From assembly GCA_027487435.1 (NCBI GenBank), contig JAIYDP010000152.1, forward strand, positions 1 to 64,000: 64,000 nt of DNA. The letters are read 5' to 3'. Origin of the DNA: Verrucomicrobiaceae bacterium (lineage in GTDB: Bacteria; Verrucomicrobiota; Verrucomicrobiia; Verrucomicrobiales; Akkermansiaceae). The notes below the pieces were generated by a model, which saw only the letters and a list, made by a program, of their open reading frames with translations, searched no databases and was not told where the DNA came from. This document shows, piece after piece, positions 32,720-44,400 of this stretch (position 1 is the stretch's first letter; the number at the start of each line of letters is the position of its first letter). The translations under genes were made by a program, and so were the position numbers.

Positions 32720-34249
32720 ATGGGCGATGCTGAAGTGACACAATTGACCGCGGACGAGGTGAGCAGACTGAGACAGCATTACGCAAATTCCGAGAAACGA
32801 CGAAAGGATCTTGAACGTGCTCGTGACGAAGGAGGAGCAGGAGTCTTCGAGTCAGAAAGATCCACCTTGTGTGGCGTGGGCCTTGCTCTATCGTCTGAGG
32901 AAAGTGGTTATTTCAGCGTTGTCAGCTTTGTGGATAGCGAGGAGCAAGTTCTTCGCATTGGAGATATCATTCTCGAAGTAGGTGGAGAAAATGTTGCCGG
33001 CATGACAGCACATGAGCTCTTGTCACGACTGATGGGACCAGCGGACACATACATTGAAGTCGTGTTCAAGCGAAGAGGAACCTACGAAAAGAGGAGAACT
33101 CGCCTCCGCCGGCATCTTCCTCGATCTGAGATCAAGAAGAAAGCTGTCGAAGTCGCTTCGAACCAGTTCGAACGTGTGCGGTACTCTCCCAGCGAGTCCA
33201 ACATCCTCGGCAAAGTTGTAACAGCGGGCCACCCTTTGCTCGAATTCACTATCTTTCTTCGTGCAGCTTTGTTGAGGGCGAGGTGGAAAGGAGAAAAGGA
33301 CGGATGTCAGGATTGGAAAGCGACCATCCGCCTCGAAAGCCATGGAGGAAACGTTTATGACTTCAAAGAGTACCACCATGCTGAGTTTTCTGAGGTGCTG
33401 CGCCCATCGTGTCGCTCACGCCATAGCTCCGATCGTTGTTCAATTTAAGCTTTGACCATTATGAGTCTGTCCTGACGGATACGTCGTTTCCATTCCGCTA
33501 CATCGGCACATCTGGCATGAGCGGCTCATTTTTCATGTATTCCGGGGATGGTCGATTCATCATCAAATCCATTTCCAAGTCGGAGCGAAAAGTCCTTGCG
33601 TCGATAATGTCTCCCTACGTGACCCACTTAAGGAACTACTCCAACTCTCTTCTCCCAAAGTTTTGCGGGGCGTATCGCTTGCGGTCATTTCGTGGAGAGT
33701 TGGTTCGCATTGTCATCATGGACAATCTCTTTTGCACGGAGGACGCCATTCATACTGTAATCGATCTCAAAGGATCAACAAAGCGCCGGGCAAGTGCATC
33801 TGAGTCAAATCGTAGGATTTTGACGGATGTGGAGTTGCGACAGGCGCACATGACCCTGCGCTTTGTCAATCAAACGCGAGCAGATCTTTTGCAGCAGATC
33901 GCACTGGATGTGAACTTCTTGCGGTCTTGCGGCCTCTTTGACTACAGCGTCCTCATTGGGGCGCATTTGAAAAGCTTCGAGGACAAGCGACAGCGGCAAG
34001 TGCAAATCGGCTCTTCCGTTGTACGGTCTTGGTTCATTCCGACTCTGCTGTATCTGACAATGAAGGGACTCGGAGGATGGGTCCGCCAAGTATTTTATCG
34101 GCATCGTCGACATCCTTTCTCAATGGGGCGCAGTGGAGGAGGTGAAAAGCTTGGCCGTACGAAGCGTGCGCGGGAATGGTGTTTCGTCCCGACGCCCTGC
34201 GTTTTATGGGGCCAGATTGATGGAGTTTATTCATGAAATATTTCTTTAG
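32720..34249 (+). CDS. PDZ-domain phosphatidylinositol phosphate kinase
   Basis: The N-terminus has a short charged helix (SRLRQHYANSEKRRKDLERA) and a PDZ domain: GVGLALSSEESGYFSVVSF, VLRIGDIILEVGGENVAG, MTAHELLSRLMGP, YIEVVFKR. A linker leads to a PIP-kinase catalytic domain: RYIGTSGMSGSFFMYSGD, FIIKSISKSERKVL, PKFCGAYRL, IVIMDNLF, VIDLKGSTKRR, DVNFLRSCGLFDYSVLIG and KYFIGIVDILSQWG. Splicing of introns near 33391 and 34019-34065 rebuilds F-x-E-LRSLF and the final IVDIL element. PIPKs make PI(4,5)P2 or related lipids at membranes; type I versus type II cannot be fixed. I know no standard PIPK with an N-terminal PDZ. It stops 2 bp before the convergent phosphoesterase stop. Confidence 0.9.
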
Positions 34250-34251
34250 AA

Positions 34252-35355
34252 TCAAGGGTGCATGTCCGAAAACGACAAGTGCTCAACAGAAGTCACACGC
34301 CACAAGCCGTGGACAGGCCGCGACAGCCTCAGGATTGCAAATCGCTTTTGTCTGCGGGTTTAGTCGATGGAACAGCTACTGCACGCAAGAGCGCCGGGAT
34401 TGACGACCGGAATGTCCTGGACGTAAGCAAGGCCACATGCGGCATGGGTGTGGCCGTGGACGTTCGCAATGATACGATTCTGAGGGTCATGTTGAGTGGA
34501 ATGGAACCAACTGATGACTTCTTTGACAATTCTTCGTAAATAATTGATGAGCCGGAAAAAATGACGCCTTCTGCATCTTTTCGGTCCTCTGTTGTTGCTA
34601 AAAAATGAGAGCGGCGTCATCGAACCATACGGCAATTAGAAGGACCCACATGCGTTACGAGGACAACAGAGTCATCTGAATTCTGAGGTTGTCAGATTGC
34701 AAAGCAACTCAGACAAAATGTTGCGACTCCATGAGAAGCGGAATCTGCGCGTAGACAGTCTCGTCTCGCCAAGGATTTCCTGGGAGTGAGACAAGCACAC
34801 AAAAGAAAAACCTTGCCATCTCAGTGCACCATTTTGGTACGCTGGGTGGCTGCCTCCAAATCCGACAAAATATCTTTGAGTTAACAAGTCGAGAAGAACC
34901 TGGTCAAACAAATTTTCAGCTACTTGACAACTCCTGTTGTGGAAATTCACAGAAAATGATGTTAGTCGAGGTGGTTCTGCAAGGAAAAGCGAGCGTGGAT
35001 CGTGCTGCGGCGTAAGGGAAGCAAATCGGACCTGCAAAATACATTGCCAGGTATGTACAATATTCTCGGAGTAATGTTTTCAAGAGCCGTGAGAACAGAC
35101 GAAACTTCGCCCTCACTTGCAGAATTCTTGTCTATAGCGGTCAAAATTTAGGGGGAGTGGCCTTGACAAACCCATGTTGCCGAAATCGACTTCTTTTATA
35201 TCTGCTATGTCACCGGAAACGACAATCAGTTGAATTTGGATGCTTCTGCTAGCCAATATCTCAGATACTCGTACACACTCATGAATGCTGCAATGAGTGT
35301 CGGAGACACAGAGGACAGAAATGCTGTTGACAGAACCAAGCAAGAGATGGGCCAT
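34252..35355 (-). CDS. Calcineurin-like metallophosphoesterase
   Basis: Five or six exons. Metal-binding blocks: ISVLCVSDTHCSIHE (D-x-H), IQLIVVSGDIADIKE (GD), ILYIPGN|HDPRSLFL (GNHD made by removing a 38-nt intron) and IIANVHGHTHAACG (GHxH). A 33-nt intron near the 3' end joins PVVNPGAL to AQKRFAILRLSRPVHGLW, a normal C-terminus for this family. The central part (AENLFDQVLLDLLTQRYF, VGFGGSHPAYQNGALRW) fits a cytosolic phosphodiesterase of the type seen in transmembrane-free protist and animal MPPE/239AB-like proteins. Substrate unknown. The gene sits tail-to-tail with the PIP kinase. Confidence 0.85.
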
Positions 35356-35375
35356 TTAATTGAGTACTTTTAACT

Positions 35376-36196
35376 TTACTGCGTCTTCAACTTTGCAACT
35401 CCCAAGCGGCGCTTTCGCTCTGCTAACATTTCCGAATACAGGAATGGAAATCCAGGAATATAGAGTGCAAGGAAGAGATACGTGATGGATAAAAAATCGT
35501 AGCTGAAATTGTAAATGTTGGGCAGCCTAAGCGCGCATGGATGGAAGATAGGCGGACAGGCGCCGGCAGCGATAGATGAGTATGATGCATAGATGGTGTA
35601 GAGCTCTGCAGCCACTCCTGTCGGATAGAGAACTATGAACGCAGTGTAACTTAAAACTTAGAGAAAACCTGGAAGAAGCAAACCGAAGCCAGTTCAACAA
35701 AGAGGGAGCTTCTCCAAACAACTTCCACAAGTAGAAAGGATATCGAATACACTCTGTGACCCCCCATGCTATGAGGCAGACAATAAGTCCTAGATGCTTT
35801 GCTTCCGAGGAAGTTGAAGAAGAAGAAAAATTGTAATCCATGTAAAGCCACATGATCGCAAGTCTAGAAAACACTTGAATGGAGGTTCGTCCAACTGGAG
35901 ATCTAACAAGACCTGGGCGCTTAAGTTCGAACGAAGTGAAATACCGAATGCAGCATGAAAAATCTTCAAGGTTAGCTATGTATAGATCGTAACGAGACCT
36001 CTAAAACTGCAAGACTTTGAGCGATCTTCAAATGAGGTTCGACCTGCGACCACAAAGCTTTTGACTGGTCTGATTGTAAGCATTGTACCAAAACGAAAAG
36101 AGTTTGCGCCCTAGTGAGTGAACACACTTTAGAAGAGAGTAACCATTTGAAAGTGCAAGCTAGGTTGTACACGGCCAAGTAGAGCTTGACGAACAT
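35376..36196 (-). CDS. Very-long-chain 3-hydroxyacyl-CoA dehydratase (HACD/PHS1)
   Basis: ER membrane enzyme of fatty-acid elongation, removing water from 3-hydroxyacyl-CoA. Spliced segments match the PTPLA/HACD family: MFVKLYLAVYNLACTFKW (TM1), LRSIHS...FEVFHAAFGI-type region, GLIVCLIAWGVTECIRYPFYLWKL, NWLRYTAFIVLYPTGVAAEL. The last contains the catalytic Tyr and Glu of the Y-P-x-G-x-x-x-E motif, and is completed by a 34-nt intron removal. The end, FLSITYLFLALYIPGFPFLY, is the last TM followed by a basic cytosolic tail EMLAERKRRLGVAKLKTQ. It starts 67 bp from the divergent PP2A scaffold gene. Confidence 0.88.
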
Positions 36197-36262
36197 GGCT
36201 GCGAAATATAACAAACTCAAAAATAATCAGTTATTGTTGACCCCAACAGACACCTGGACGTG

Positions 36263-38307
36263 AGGCATGTCAGTCGGTTTGTCTTGTGGGGGATTTTGCT
36301 CACTTTTCAAGATCCGCTCGCTCTCTTTGTAGACGACATTCAGCAAGATAGTGTCGCGAAGAGGGTGGAGTGTCTTCAGAAGCTGTCGCTTGTTGCTAAA
36401 GCGATGGGCGCAGAAAGAACGAAGAGAGAGCTCCTGCCCTTTTTGAAAGGTTCTACGATGTTGACTCGTGTAACTCTGAAGACAAGATCATGGATTTCGA
36501 AGATGAATGCCTCCTGGCCTTAGCTGAGCAACTGGGTCATTTGGGTGATGCAGTTGGCGGTGGTGATCAAGCTGTTGTGTTACTTCCATTGCTGCAAAGT
36601 CTTGCCGAAGTAGAAGAGACTGTTGTTCGGGAGAAGGTTGTCTTCATCTACTTTGGATAACACTGAAGGCTGTGGAATCGCTCCGGACGATTGGTTGTAA
36701 GCTCAGCAGCACAGTCGTGAACGACAGCTTCATTCCAGTGCTGAAGACGCTCTCTGTCGCAGAGTGGTTCCCGCCGAGAATTTCCGCTTGCGGGCTATTT
36801 TCGATTGCATACACAACAAATAATCAGCCAATGCGAGCTAATTTACGAAAGTATCGTCTTGATGGGTCACTCTGAGCCAGCAGAATGTTCGTACAGCTCA
36901 CAGTCGATGAGATGCCACTTGTTCGAGCAGCCGCATTTACAAATCTTGGAGTGCACACCGACGTCCCTTTCTTACTTCAAAGGAATTCGCTACCAAACTT
37001 GACAAGGCCAGTGTCAAGGCTGAGCTGTTGCCTTGCTACTTGAAGCTTGTTGGCGATGAGACAGACAATGTTCGCCAGAGCGCCGTCAGCTGCTGCGTCG
37101 AGCTTGCAAAAATCCTTGTCGGCGACGACGCGTTTTCTTCTATTATTGCCTCGTTTTCAGCTTTCTCTGAAGATCGGTACACTCGCGTGCGATCTGACAA
37201 AGCCAAATTCTTTGGAGAAGTGTTTTCATGAAAGAATTTTTGTTGACGAAACCAGATGGCCAGGATTGTTGGGGCCGACACTGCGCGTAAAGACTTTGTG
37301 CCACAGTACAATCGACTCCTTGTGGACTCGGACGGCGATGTCCGAGCGAATGCCCTGAAAAACGCAAGCGACTTGATGAAAATAGTTGGCACGGAGAAAT
37401 TCATGGATGCGAGTTTCACCAACCTCAAGGATCTTGCCGGTGACTCAAATCTCTCCGTCCGAAGTAACTTGCTGCTTCTCTATTCGTTTATGACGCAGAT
37501 GCGTTCGCCTCCTCTATTGTTGCCGTGGGCGTGCAGCTTTCTCGCGACCAATGTCTCTCCCACGTCATCCCTCTCTTTGCGCAGCTCCTCAAGGACGCGA
37601 GCAGTGAAGTGCGCTTGTACGCAATCACTGCGTATCCGCTCATTGTCGAAACGTTTGGTCCTGATGGAATGGGATCAACTCTTTTTGCAGCAGTCTTGGC
37701 GCTCTTCTCCGACAAGCAGTGGCGCGTGCGTCATGCTCTGATGGAATCTCTCAGCAAGGTTGCAAAGCATCTGGTACTGCATCCTGTTGGATACCCTTGA
37801 TTCTTCAGACTGCTGGGCAGTTTGAGACGTCGTTTCTCTCTCTTGAGCTGAAGGGATTTTGTGACTCTGCTTGTGCAGTTCGCGAAGCGGCGACTGAGAA
37901 TTTAAAAGTTTTGAGCTCTCTGTATGGGAGCTCATGGGTGACCGAAAAGGTCTTGCCGGCCGTTGTCTCTCAGTCGGAGAGTGGCCATCCCTACCTTCAG
38001 CGCATTTCTGCTCTGAAGAGCTTGGCGGTATTTCTTTTTATGGTCATCTCCAACGCGGCAGGTGATTGCCAACTTAGCGTCGAGTCCTTCCATCACCTCT
38101 TCGATCATCTCCGCAATCCTGTCGAGCGGGAAAGATGGCGTCCCCAACGTGAGGTTTGCAGTGGCAACATCTCTTAGTCAAATCGCTCAAAATGTTGACT
38201 CGGCGCTTGCGGCAGAGAAGGTGGTGCCGTACTTGTCGGACTTGCAGGCGGATCAAGACAAAGACGTACAGTTCTTCGCAGCGCAGGCAGTGAAGGCTTT
38301 CTCGTGA
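36263..38307 (+). CDS. PP2A 65-kDa regulatory (scaffold) subunit A, HEAT-repeat protein
   Basis: PR65 is the HEAT-repeat scaffold holding catalytic and B-type subunits of PP2[38 protein letters not shown] and ELLPFL match repeat 1, then [19 protein letters not shown]. Later repeats include [73 protein letters not shown], and the end [20 protein letters not shown], close to the canonical QDQDVDVKYFAQEAL terminus. About eight short introns break the gene. The first exon is unresolved: the ATG at about 36267 does not join the first HEAT exon in frame with a canonical site. Together with the PP4 catalytic subunit, two PP2A-family components lie in this window. Confidence 0.87.
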
Positions 38308-38418
38308 TTCAGTCAAGTTGTTATAATTGTGTACTACCTCTTCAGCGATTTGAAAAGTAACATAACGCAATGCAAGATTTAACAGTTTGTTAATTTAGAT
38401 TCCATGCGAACCTAACGC

Positions 38419-41400
38419 ATGGAAGACTTGGCAGAGAAAAAAGATTCACGCGTGTCATGGTTTGAGCACCAAATCGTTCTGATTGTCTCCTCTCGCTCTG
38501 ATCGTTCGGCCTCTCACAACCTCACGCTCGAGCAGAGGTCTCTCCTGACAGCCAATTAACCTAACGCTCCTAGGCGAACGATTGTGGACTTCCTTGAGGA
38601 CCCAAATAAGCGCGTTGTTTGCGTCTCCCTCGATGCTCAGTCGAAGGTTGCCATTCAAACAGACCTTATGCTCTTGGGTGCTCAAGTTGGAGGGGCATAC
38701 TTTATCAAGCGCTCGCATCCAGTGCTGAACGAGAACATCGATACCTTTTTCATTCAAGGGCTTCTGTCGCAAGAAGCGTTGAAGCAGCTGAACGTACTCT
38801 GCAGAGACGTCTTCCTCCCAATCATGCATGGGTCGCATTCGTTGAGAGGGCAAAAGGAGCTACTGGCAAGCGTTCAGCGCTTCATTGCAACTCTGAGCAT
38901 CACAATTGGCCACACAGAGGGCCAAACAGTGCTGCCTCTTCCCGCGATTGATGAAAACATCAAGTTGGAGCAAACGGCGAGTCACGACGTTGAGCTTGAC
39001 CCTGACCAAAAGGAGCTGATCCACTCGCTTGAGGGGACGATTGTGCTTTGGACTAAACAGATCAAGGTTTGCAAGCATATTCGTGGCGAATTGACAAAAC
39101 AGAATGTCCTAAAACTCGACCCTGAGACGTCCATGAAGCAAGGCCTGAATCCAAGGCCCATCAAAGAGATACAGTTTTGGGAGGGGAAGGCCGTGAACCT
39201 GGACTCCATCCAAGCACAACTCTCATCCGACTTCGTCAAGAAGATCATGCGGGTCCTCGAAATGGCTAAAAGTACGTACGCACAACCATTTAGTCGCCTC
39301 TGCAAGGAAGTTGCACTTGCTCGGGTTGAGGCCATTGAAATTATGCGATTTTTGGATGCGTTGCTCCCCCATATCAGAGTCCTTGAAGAAGTCGCCTTTG
39401 AGGGCGTTGTCGTGCACTTCCGGTCTCTGTTGGTGGCATCATTCTTCGTTTGGAAACACTCAAAGTATTACAATACTCCCTCTCGCATGGTGCTACTCAT
39501 TCGCCAATTCGCCAACGAGCTGATTCATCTTGTTTATTCGCCATTCTCCCTTGTCTGACCCTCTAGTCGCGAAAATACATTCTGCAAGACCCAGTCTTCT
39601 CAGCCGAGCCGTCAGTTGTGTCGCAGCGATTGGAGCAGTCGTTGAGAACTTGCTTACAATTCAAGACTGCATATTTCGACGTCAAGGCAAAGGCGGCAGC
39701 AGAATGTCCGAACAATCCATGGAGATTCCAGAATAGCGCACTATTCACGAGGTTGGATATGTTCCAAGAACGATGTCATGACGTGCTCGACCTGATGCAG
39801 ACAATACATCAATGCCGGAACCTGAGCAGGATTGAGATAGGAGGAACAAAGGTGAGAGGACTTGAAGCTGGCCTCATGAAGCAGGGAAAGAGTCTTACCA
39901 TAACAATTCGACAAATCCACTCTGATTTCGAGAATTCGGTTGGAATTTTCAAAGCATCCGGATACGACGTTATCGACATTGAGGAGAAAAAGTTTGACGA
40001 AGATTTTTATCAGTTTCGGTGCAGCGTGAATGAGATGGAGCGGAGACTTGCGTTTCTTCTGTTTTCGTTTCAAACTAACACGGCAGGTCCATTATAATTC
40101 AAGCCTTTGACGACTGCACTACAATAGAGTCCAAATTTAAGCTCATAGATAGCTTCGAAGGAATCATTCAAAGAGAGATTGTCCACACCGAGTTCGAGCC
40201 GAAGCACAAAGACATGATCAAGGCCTTCATTTCCGAATTGAAAGTCGTTCAAGACATCTACTTCGGCATGAATGAGAACCCTCCACTCTCTTCCAACATG
40301 CCTTTCTACTCAGGACGTGTCTCATGGAGTAGAGGTTTGCGTACAAGGATTCACGGATCCATGGAAAAAATTAAATTGGTACTTTCGACTTGTTTATTTG
40401 CTGACACGCAGCTTCCTTTGCAAGTTCTGCAGAGTGATGATTTTAGAGATGCATCGAGACTCTATGAGCTCATTGTGGCGCAACTCGTTGGATTTGAGGA
40501 GAAAAACATTTCAGAGTGGAGCCAAGAAGTGGAGAATGTCTCTCAGGAGAAGCTGAAGCAAAACTTGCTGGGTCGGTCCCAGCAGCAATTCCTTGCTGTT
40601 AACTTTGACCCTGCTTTGGTTGCTATGCTTCGAGAGGTGAAGTACTTTGTCCAAGATGGGGTACAAGTTCCTGATGCTGCTGTTCAGTTGTTTAAGAAGG
40701 CCGAAATGTTTCGACAGCAGATCGGAAACCTAGACTTGATTGTGCAGACGTACAACCGGATTCTTCTAACTCTGTTGGATGTGGAGCGTCCGCTCTTTCA
40801 AACCAAAATGGAAGCCCTGGATGCTATTGTTGTGAAAGGAATCACCCAGTTGACATGGAAAAGCCATGGCATTAGCGAGTTTATCCAACAAGTAACTGCT
40901 ACTGCAAAAGAATCCTTTGGTATCCTCCAGGTCATCAAAGGGAATATGTCTTTGGTTGAAAAAACGCTCAAAGTTTGGGAGGACAATCTCATGATCGAGC
41001 GGCGTGCTGGGAAGACGTACACGGCTGACGAGTTCCAGTCCGTCCATGAGCTACTAGTCCGACAGCGCTATGATGATGTCAAAGCTGGTTCCGATGGCAT
41101 TCAATCACTTCTTTTAGGAAGTCTCAAAGCTGTGAAAGCGTCGAAGGGCTCCCCTGCATGGAGGAACTACATCGACTTCGTTTCAACCGTCGTCCGACAT
41201 CACCTCAGCGAAAGCGTTATTGCATCTGCAGCCTTTCTGAGCAATCAAATTGATGCTAACTACATCGCAAGCCACGACGTGACCGCCCTTATTGAAGTTA
41301 AGTTGGAGCTACTCGGATCCGACATTGTGTTTGTTCCAGACATTGGCTACAATTCAAACAACTCCGTTGGCGTTGCGGAGGGGTGGGTTCGTGATTTTGT

Positions 41401-44400
41401 CAACGTCGCTACCTTTATGCAGCGTGTGGACGGATCGGAAGGAGACCTCTTGTTCGACGTGCAGGAGGACCTCAACGTCAAATTCAGTTGCAATGCCATC
41501 AAAGGTCATCTGCAGCGCAATCGCGAGGACTGCGAAGAATTCCGAAGGTCTTACAACAAGTACTCTTTTCTTTGGAATGACGACATCGCGGGGGCATTCC
41601 TTCACTTCATCTCCTCTCAATCTGTAAGCGACGTTAACTTGGATGCATTCGATGAACGAATCAGATTCTATCGGTCGCTCGAAGACGAAATTAAGGAGCT
41701 TACAGCAACAAAGACCATTGGCTGGCTCAAGATCGACGCCAAACCCCTAAAACAGGCTCTCTTCACTTGGGTGTCCAAGTGGCTCTTTGCTTTCAATCAA
41801 TATCTCCTCAGATACCTCGAAAGTGAAGTTTCTGAAGTGTGTGAGTTCATTGACACTGCTTCACAGCGATTAGACACCGTCGTCACAGACATCCCGACTC
41901 TGTTGCCAGTGCTCGAAACTTGCAGGTCCATCAAGCTGAGGGCTGAGACATTTGAAAGCAAGACTACTCATTTGAATGCTGTCGTTTCTCTGATTGCCAA
42001 GTACGGGACGAGCCCCATGGACTCCACTGTTGTGTCACTAGAGAACCTTCCCGCCCACTGGACTTCGTTAAGGAAAAAGGCAGTTTCGATTAAGGAGAAG
42101 TACGCAGCCTTTCAGCAGCAAGGCGCAGAGGAGCTACGCGGGTTGATTAAAGGACTCGAAGACAGAGCGTTTGAGTTCTCAAAGAAGTTTCTTATTGTCG
42201 CTCCTTTTGATTCATCGGAAATATCTTGTGATGAGGCCTATCGCATGATTGATAAGCTGTTTTTCCGTGGTGGTGCGTTCGAAGAAGGAAGCGATAGTCT
42301 AAATGACCTTGAAGTGGACGTCGAAAGGCTATTCTATCTCTCTCAGATTTATGACATCAGCTACGGAGACTTCAGAGACATTAGATCTTGTCGACAGCAG
42401 CTCGTGAGTCTCAAACAGATGTGGGACATCGTTGCCCTCGGTCAAGATACGATGTCCCAATGGCGTCTCAAAGACTGGGAATCGCTCTCTCTCGGCGTGC
42501 TGCAACAAGTGATTGAAGGGGTGAAGGACACGTTTGACACTTTGGACCGCAATAGCCGGCGCTGGGGTGCGCTGTGCAAATTAAACGACGCTCTTGATCG
42601 CGTGAGCTCTGTTATGCCCATGCTGGATCGGCTGCGCACTGACTTTGTACGGGACCGCCACTGGAAGCAAATCATGAGGGTTGCCAGTGTGTCCATTAAT
42701 GTCAACGCGAAGCTGTCCCTTGGCGATATCCTTAACCTCAACCTTCATGAGCACTTCGCAGAGGTGTACGATATTCTTGATAGAGCAGAAAAAGAACTCG
42801 TTGTAGAAAAGAAACTCAAGCATATTGAGGAGGAATGGGACGTCCTCGAAGTCACCTTCACCGCCACACCCGACGGCTCGGCCTTCTTTATCGTTATCCC
42901 TCAGACTGTCCGTGAATGTATTGCCGATCACAATGTCATCCTTACGACAATCGCTGACACTCCTGTCGTTTTGGCAAACTCTAACTTCTTGGAGGAAGTG
43001 ACCAAGTGGCAGCGGCGGCTGGGCGTCATGGACGAGCTATTTGGGCTGTGGTTGGGAGTGCAGAGTAGATGGCAGTGCTTGTACACGATCTTTGTCGGCT
43101 CATCTGATGTGAAGAACCGCCTTCCTGATGACTCCCGACGCTTCGACATGGTTTCCCAGCAGTGGAAATCTTTCATGCGAGAGGCTTCTTTCATCACCAA
43201 TGCGCTCGAGACGTCATCCTCCGAATCTCGACGAGAAAAACTCGAGGAGGTTGAACGCGTCCTTGAAAAGTGCGAAAATGCCCTCGACGGGTACCTCGAG
43301 ACCAAGCGACGACAGTTTCCTCGACTCAATTTTCTGTCAACGTCCGATCTTGTTGAGATGCTTAGCAAGGCATCCACCCCTCAGCTTATTGTGAACAGCA
43401 TTCTGAGATGCTTTGAAAACCTGATCAAACTCGATTTCACTTCCGGCAAAGACGGGGCGTTTAGAATAGTCACGGCTGTCCATTCTTCTGACGGCGATGT
43501 CCTCTCACTTGCAGCTCCTCTGTTGCTCGAAGGCTCGGTGGAAAGCTATATGGGCGATCTCCTTCGCACCATGCAGCAATCGATTAGAAAAGCAATCTTT
43601 AACGCGTTTGACTCACGCGAAGAAAAAGAACGGTCTGATTGGCTTCACGACAACTGTGGTCAAGCGGCAGTAGTCACGGAGCATTTGGCGTTCAGTCTTG
43701 ATCTTAGCGCCGCCCTGGACGATTGCGAATCAGGCTCTGACCAACCGTTACGGGACCTCGTGAAAAACATTGATGACGACGTCCAAAAGCTTGTAGTAGC
43801 CGTCTCTTCAGACGAAGCTGCTGCGAAGATCGTCGCTGTCATGACCACAAGATTGCACCAGCGCGGCGTCCTCGAGTACCTCCTCTCTAAGCGCTACTTC
43901 AGCGAAGGCGCAAACTTTGAATGGGCGGGCTTGCCAAAGCTTCGTGTGGGAGACAACAGCGAGATCACCGTCTCAATCTTCAACTTGGCATATGCCTACG
44001 GTTGTGAATTCTTTGGCACAAGAATTTTGACGGAATGTCCTTTCAGCGACGGCAGTATGATTGCTATCTCAACCGCCTTTCACAGCAAGTTCGTCTCGAT
44101 GGTTATGCCGCAAGCCACGCCAGCTTCGTCCTTTGCTGCCGCTGCACATTTCTCAGGTTTTTCTTGCATCTCTGTGCAGCCTGTCTCAAACATGGACCCT
44201 ATCCTCAAGGCAATTGCAGGAAGCGGATGTTGGATTGAGATGCAGTTGACTGTGCCTTTCGATTTAGAGATTATATGTTTGGTTGCTTCTTCCTTCGTTG
44301 AAATATTTGCCGCACTCCAAATTGGAGGAAGGGAACTCATCCTCCGTGGATCCGAAGTTAGCCTCTCCAACAGCGCGCACCTGGCCCTTGTTTGCAACCC

